64,000 nucleotides of DNA from Clostridia bacterium (GTDB taxonomy: Bacteria; Bacillota; Clostridia; Oscillospirales; CAG-272), in assembly GCA_017407225.1 (NCBI GenBank), contig JAFQWY010000047.1, positions 56,565 to 120,564 of the forward strand, read 5' to 3'. Position numbers and translations under genes: made by a program. Position 1 is the first letter of the stretch. Every line of letters starts with the position of its first letter. Below, piece after piece: positions 60,087 to 64,000 of the stretch. A model generated the notes under the pieces. That model ran no database searches. It was given only the letters and a program-made list of their open reading frames with translations, and was not told where the DNA came from.

Positions 60087-61655
60087 TTACCAGATTACCT
60101 TTTCATCCTTGTCCATGGACAGAGCGGCATAGTCCACGGTGAGCTTTGCCCAACCGTCCAGAGAAATACCGATAAGCCCTGTTCTGTCGGCAACCTTGCC
60201 GATGGTGGAGTAGATCAGACCGTTGTCCGCAAAGATTTCCGCGCCGAGGGTATCGAAGATCATGTCCACATTCATGCCGCCGTCGTAGGAGAGAGGCGCG
60301 GTGCATTCGCCGTGGGTGTAGGTGTTGTTCTTCGGGCTGAACCTGATCTCCATGCCGAAGCAGCTGAAGGTGAAGTCGTCGGATGCGGGATCGATGGTCA
60401 TCTTCACGCGGAGAGCCGCCTTGTCAACGGGCTTGCCCAGGGAAATCCGACCGCACTTGCCGGAGAAAGAATTGCGGTTCCATTCGGAGCACTCCAGAAG
60501 TTCCGCTTCTTTTACGGGCAGGGAGCCGAGACGGATGGTGCCGTCCACGTTCTTCAGGAACATCTCAGTGGGAATGCCCATCTGGGAGTTGAAGACCGCG
60601 CCGGGCGCTCTGTTCTGCCCCCACGGAATCTTGATCCGTCTGTCTCCGGTACCGGAGTAGGACTGAGCCGCATAGGAGCAGCCGGGACCGATGTGGTAGG
60701 GGAGGTTATCCTGTTCGGGAACGAAAGTGCCGTCCCTGATTTCGCCGATGATGTAGCTGTCGTGCGCACCGGAGAACACCCACTTCACGCCGCCGTCGAC
60801 CGCATTTTCAATGCAAAGGGGATAGAAATCGGGGCATTCGTTGTCCAGGGGAGTATGTACATCCGCGATCTTTTCCCAGTCGAGGAGGTTGTCGGATGCG
60901 AAAATGCAGTATTCCGCGCCGTCCAGATACAGGGACAGGGTATATCTGCCCAACTCGTCGGACCACTGAACCTTGGGGTCACGGTTGCCGCCGATGATGT
61001 GGGAGATGATGGGATTCTTTTCGTACTTGGTGAAGGTTTCGCCGTTGTCGGTGGAATATGCAAGGCACTGGGTGAAGGGAACGTCCCTGGACTGAACGCT
61101 GTTGTTTCCGGCTGCAGTATAGTACAGGAGGATTGCGCCCTCGCCCAGACCGGATACGTTTCTCTCGTCGCAGACAGCGCTGCCGGAGAACATGGTGCCG
61201 GTTTCATCGGGGAACAGCGCATCGCCCAGCTCGGTCCAGTGAACCAGATCTTCGGATACGGCGTGACCCCATGTCATGTTGCCCCAGTTGACGCTGGTGG
61301 GGTTGTGCTGATAGAACAGGTGGTATCTGCCGTTCACGTAAATCAGACCGTTGGGGTCGTTGATCCAGCCGATGGTGGTGGTGAAATGTGCCGCGGGACG
61401 GAGAACATCGCCGCCGGGAATCTCATCCACGGTGGGAAGACGGTCAGCGGTGCGGTATGCGACGGTCTTTCCTTCCTCATCGGTGAGGGTGAAATCGCAG
61501 TCAAACCGGGTTACGTCCACATATACGTCCATGCGGGGCGTTTCGAAATCAAGCGCGATGGTGAAATCGTTCAGGAGCGTTTCTCCGTCGCGGATGAAGC
61601 ATCTTTTCACGGGCTTGGCATCGTTGACGGGGAGTACAATATACTTTTTCTGCAT
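60087..61655 (-). CDS. GH32 fructan/sucrose hydrolase
   Basis: A 522-residue enzyme of glycoside hydrolase family 32 that cleaves beta-fructofuranosyl bonds in sucrose, inulin or levan oligosaccharides. The three catalytic sites are intact: nucleophile in WINDPNG (~100), stabiliser in GNRDPKVQW, acid/base in DNECPDFYPL. A five-bladed propeller and a C-terminal beta-sandwich are expected. No signal peptide, so it acts in the cytoplasm. It is preceded by an unusual ~90-residue N-terminal beta region. AAAGGA is too close to the ATG at 61661 and well placed for the one at 61655, which was chosen. It may act with the adjacent MerR-kinase. Confidence 0.92.
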   Translation of the reverse strand: MQKKYIVLPVNDAKPVKRCFIRDGETLLNDFTIALDFETPRMDVYVDVTRFDCDFTLTDEEGKTVAYRTADRLPTVDEIPGGDVLRPAAHFTTTIGWINDPNGLIYVNGRYHLFYQHNPTSVNWGNMTWGHAVSEDLVHWTELGDALFPDETGTMFSGSAVCDERNVSGLGEGAILLYYTAAGNNSVQSRDVPFTQCLAYSTDNGETFTKYEKNPIISHIIGGNRDPKVQWSDELGRYTLSLYLDGAEYCIFASDNLLDWEKIADVHTPLDNECPDFYPLCIENAVDGGVKWVFSGAHDSYIIGEIRDGTFVPEQDNLPYHIGPGCSYAAQSYSGTGDRRIKIPWGQNRAPGAVFNSQMGIPTEMFLKNVDGTIRLGSLPVKEAELLECSEWNRNSFSGKCGRISLGKPVDKAALRVKMTIDPASDDFTFSCFGMEIRFSPKNNTYTHGECTAPLSYDGGMNVDMIFDTLGAEIFADNGLIYSTIGKVADRTGLIGISLDGWAKLTVDYAALSMDKDEKVIW

Positions 61656-61721
61656 ATTCATGATCCTTTCTGTATAAATAATGGATTCTTGAGCGTGTTC
61701 ACGGTATATTCAGTCACTATC

Positions 61722-61750
61722 ATGGTAACATAAACCCGGTCTCTTGTCAA
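61722..61750 (-). promoter_or_regulatory. Promoter of the GH32 gene
   Basis: Minus strand TTGACA (61750-61745), 17 bases, TACCAT (61727-61722). Confidence 0.65.
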
Positions 61751-61769
61751 GGTAAAAAAAGCAAAACTG

Positions 61770-61798
61770 TTGACGATCCCCGGTCCATCTGCTATAAT
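61770..61798 (+). promoter_or_regulatory. Promoter of the sialidase-like gene
   Basis: TTGACG (61770-61775), 17 bases, TATAAT (61793-61798); 36 bases upstream of the ATG. Divergent from the GH32 promoter, with 19 bases between the two -35 boxes. Confidence 0.8.
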
Positions 61799-61834
61799 AC
61801 AATCATAAACACCGTAAAAGAAAGGCGGACTTCC

Positions 61835-63025
61835 ATGACTACCAACGAAAAACGGCTGAAGAACGGAGAGTTATACAGAAATTTCCATCTCGAACTCAGC
61901 GGACCGGTGATTGCCGGTCAGGGAAAATGCAGTGTATGGGGACCGTACCAGTTCCCGGAACTGATGTACACCCGTTCCGGCTCCATTCTCTGCTCCTGGG
62001 CGATGCACCGCGACACCATTGAATACACCGGAGAATCGGGGGATGCGGTCTCCGACGACGGGGGACTGACATGGCGCGCCCGGACTCCCGATGACGTACC
62101 CGTGTACGACGTTCCCATGGGAAACGGCAAGTGCTTCGCGGGATTTGCGGGCAAAGGTGCATACCCCGTGGACTGGATCGGAAAGTACACTCCCGTCTGT
62201 CAGCGCGGAAGCATCCGTGTCTACGCCGCCGGCGACATCCCGGAATGCGACAAATCCCTCCTCTGCCGGGAATACGATCCCGTGACAGGAGAAATCAGCA
62301 CCTTCCCCGTCACTCTCGACTGGCCGGAAATGCCCCTGATGGTATATCCCGGCGACCGGATTTATCCCATCTGCCAGGTCATGGCTCTCGGCAGCCGCAA
62401 CGGGATGATCGCCCTCGACGACGGTCTGTATTTCTGCACCTACTGCGGCAGCTTCACCCAGGATGAGCCCTATCGCGGCTGCAACTCCGTGTATGTGTTC
62501 CGCTCCTCCGACTGCGGACGGTCGTGGTCGCTGCTGTCCCGCCTTGACGTGGATGCAGTCACCTTCCATCCCGCAGGACATTTTGAAGGACTGGACGAAC
62601 CCATGATGGGCGAGATGCCCGACGGCTCCGTCGTGATGCTGATGCGCTCCGGCTCCGGACTGCCCAGCTGGATTGTCCGCTCCACAGATCACTGCCGTAC
62701 CTGGAGCACCCCGGAGCAGTTTGACGAAATCGGCGTGCTTCCCTTCCTGCTGACCCTGGACTGCGGCGTGACGCTGGCGTCCTACGGCAGACACCGCCTG
62801 TATCTGCGGGCGACATCCGATCCGTCGGGGATGATCTGGCAGGATCACAGGGAAATTCTCCTCTCTCCCGGCGAAGGCGACCGCTCCTGCTACTACACCG
62901 ACATGATCCCCCTCAGCGAGACCGAAGCGCTCATGACCTACACCGATTTCCACTATCCCTCCCCCTCCGGAGAACCCATGAAAACCGTCCTGACACGGAA
63001 GATCACCGTGGTGCGGGACCAATAA
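61835..63025 (+). CDS. Sialidase-superfamily BNR-repeat protein
   Basis: A 396-residue propeller protein without a signal peptide. Three Asp-box/BNR-type repeats are visible: SDDGGLTW (~73), SSDCGRSWS (~225) and STDHCRTWS (~285), the last with Cys in place of Gly. The family includes sialidases and other glycosidases; the arginine triad of true sialidases could not be placed with certainty, so the substrate is open. AAAGGCGG precedes the ATG. It shares a divergent control region with GH32. Confidence 0.75.
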   Translation: MTTNEKRLKNGELYRNFHLELSGPVIAGQGKCSVWGPYQFPELMYTRSGSILCSWAMHRDTIEYTGESGDAVSDDGGLTWRARTPDDVPVYDVPMGNGKCFAGFAGKGAYPVDWIGKYTPVCQRGSIRVYAAGDIPECDKSLLCREYDPVTGEISTFPVTLDWPEMPLMVYPGDRIYPICQVMALGSRNGMIALDDGLYFCTYCGSFTQDEPYRGCNSVYVFRSSDCGRSWSLLSRLDVDAVTFHPAGHFEGLDEPMMGEMPDGSVVMLMRSGSGLPSWIVRSTDHCRTWSTPEQFDEIGVLPFLLTLDCGVTLASYGRHRLYLRATSDPSGMIWQDHREILLSPGEGDRSCYYTDMIPLSETEALMTYTDFHYPSPSGEPMKTVLTRKITVVRDQ

Positions 63026-63035
63026 GAAACAGAAA

Positions 63036-63067
63036 AGCCCTGATCCGGATTGATACGGTTCAGGGCT
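63036..63067. terminator. Bidirectional terminator between convergent genes
   Basis: AGCCCTGATCCG (63036-63047) pairs with CGGTTCAGGGCT (63056-63067). TTTTC follows on the minus strand. Confidence 0.75.
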
Positions 63068-63077
63068 ATTGCTATGC

Positions 63078-64000
63078 TTACAGTTTGCTGCGGATGATCT
63101 TGCCGGAGGTGGTTTTGGGAAGTTCGTCCCGGAATACCACGATTCTGGGGTACTTGTAAGGTGCGGTATTCTTCTTGACGTAGTTCTGGATTTCCTTCTT
63201 CAGCTCGTCCGTGCCTTCGGTGCCCGCGGTGAGAACGATGGATGCCTTGACAACCTGACCGCGCACTTCGTCCGGTTCTGCGGATACGCCGCATTCCAGA
63301 ACGTAGGGCAGTTCCATGATGACATTTTCGATTTCGAAGGGCCCGATCCGGTAGCCGGAGGACTTGATAACGTCGTCGATACGTCCAACGTACCAGAGGA
63401 AATCGTCTTCATCCCGCCATGCAAGGTCGCCGGTGTGATAGTAACCGTCGTGCCATGCTTCTGCGGTCTTTTCCTCGTCGCCGTAGTAGCCCATGAACAG
63501 ACCGCAGGGTGCGCCGTCCGCGGTACGGATACAGATTTCGCCGTTTTCGCCGTCCTTGGCTTCTCCTCCTTCGGGAGTAAGCAGGTGGATGTCGTAGATG
63601 GGACAGGGCTGACCCATGGAGCCCAGCTTGTGAGGTGCGCCAACCAGATTACCGATCATGCAGGTGGTTTCCGTCTGACCGAAGCCTTCCATGATCTGGA
63701 GCCCTGTCGCGGATTCAAACTGCCGGTAAACTTCGGGGTTGAGCGCTTCGCCTGCCGTGGATGCGTGGGTAAGAGTGGAGAAATCGTACTTGGTCAGATC
63801 CTCCTTGATGAGCATACGGTACATGGTCGGCGGTGCACAGAAGGTAGTGATGCCGTACTTCTTGAACATGGGCATGATCTTTGCCGCATCGAACCGGTCG
63901 AAGTCGTAAACAAACGTGGTCGCTTCCGCCAGCCACTGACCGTAGAGCTTGCCCCACATGGACTTTGCCCAGCCGGTATCGGAAATGGTGAAGTGCAGAC
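63078..64000 (-). CDS. AMP-forming acyl-CoA synthetase, C-terminal part (truncated by window edge)
   Basis: About 307 codons are visible; the frame stays open to the edge, beyond the internal Met at 63959 (the residues before it read [13 protein letters not shown]). Family motifs are [43 protein letters not shown] and the catalytic lysine in [10 protein letters not shown]. The pattern is that of acetyl-/medium-chain acyl-CoA synthetases, which make acyl-CoA from acid, ATP and CoA. The N-terminal part and operon context lie outside the window. Confidence 0.93.
   Translation of the reverse strand, partial: LHFTISDTGWAKSMWGKLYGQWLAEATTFVYDFDRFDAAKIMPMFKKYGITTFCAPPTMYRMLIKEDLTKYDFSTLTHASTAGEALNPEVYRQFESATGLQIMEGFGQTETTCMIGNLVGAPHKLGSMGQPCPIYDIHLLTPEGGEAKDGENGEICIRTADGAPCGLFMGYYGDEEKTAEAWHDGYYHTGDLAWRDEDDFLWYVGRIDDVIKSSGYRIGPFEIENVIMELPYVLECGVSAEPDEVRGQVVKASIVLTAGTEGTDELKKEIQNYVKKNTAPYKYPRIVVFRDELPKTTSGKIIRSKL

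Noticed and set aside
1-64000. CRISPR arrays, tRNA/rRNA genes, insertion sequences, prophage
   Set aside because: No spaced short repeats, cloverleaf sequences, transposase or phage genes were seen while reading the gaps and frames.

Overview
The window looks like chromosomal DNA of a fermentative gut- or rumen-type Clostridia, probably of the Oscillospirales/Ruminococcaceae kind. The basis is a moderately GC-rich genome, Gram-positive promoters and ribosome binding sites, ET/P-rich lipoprotein linkers, a cohesin-like domain, many glycoside hydrolases and a clostridial-type Rnf operon. That placement is inferred from gene content only. I found no phage, insertion sequence, CRISPR array, tRNA or rRNA.

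Layout. 1-1577: end of a cell-surface polysaccharide operon (nucleotide-sugar dehydrogenase and epimerase). 1.7-7.3 kb: a secreted repeat protein, then an FtsX/MacB-type ABC exporter operon. 7.3-18.0 kb: a metallophosphoesterase-LamG lipoprotein, an orphan sugar-binding lipoprotein, and a divergent arabinofuranosidase / AraC regulator / DUF4091 hydrolase locus. 18.1-21.4 kb: a second metallophosphoesterase with the domain order reversed. 21.4-25.9 kb: a leftward operon of alpha-galactosidase, aldo/keto reductase, MsrA and an unrecognised protein. 26.1-27.0 kb: a secreted cohesin-like protein.

27.1-33.9 kb is a signalling island. A 1217-residue kinase-STAND ATPase-TPR-Sel1 protein converges on a three-gene operon of PP2C phosphatase, an unrecognised 491-residue protein and a membrane NERD-nuclease-like protein. 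34.1-47.2 kb holds an ECF sigma factor and DUF4367-type anti-sigma pair, then seven tandem paralogous lipoproteins that all keep the pattern C-x-D-x-L-C-x-H-x5-C-[KR]-Y, then a double-module ABC-2-like permease. 47.3-47.7 kb holds a promoter-to-terminator unit with no real gene, probably an unrecognised structured RNA. A uroporphyrinogen-decarboxylase-like gene runs toward it from the opposite strand.

48.9-56.1 kb is a complete apbE-nusG_II-Gx-rnfCDGEAB operon: the ferredoxin:NAD ion pump plus the enzyme that attaches its covalent flavins. After it come a 696-residue glycosidase-like protein, a MerR regulator fused to an FGGY sugar kinase (with a 19-bp-spacer promoter, where the other promoters here have 17), a GH32 fructan hydrolase, a sialidase-like BNR protein and a truncated acyl-CoA synthetase.

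The best candidates for undescribed systems are the seven-lipoprotein array with its sigma factor and permease, the kinase-STAND/PP2C/NERD island, the MerR-kinase fusion, and the orphan RNA. Most sigma-A-like promoters listed match TTGNNN-17-TANNNT. Start codons were chosen from ribosome binding sites and promoters, so several genes are shorter than their longest open frames.
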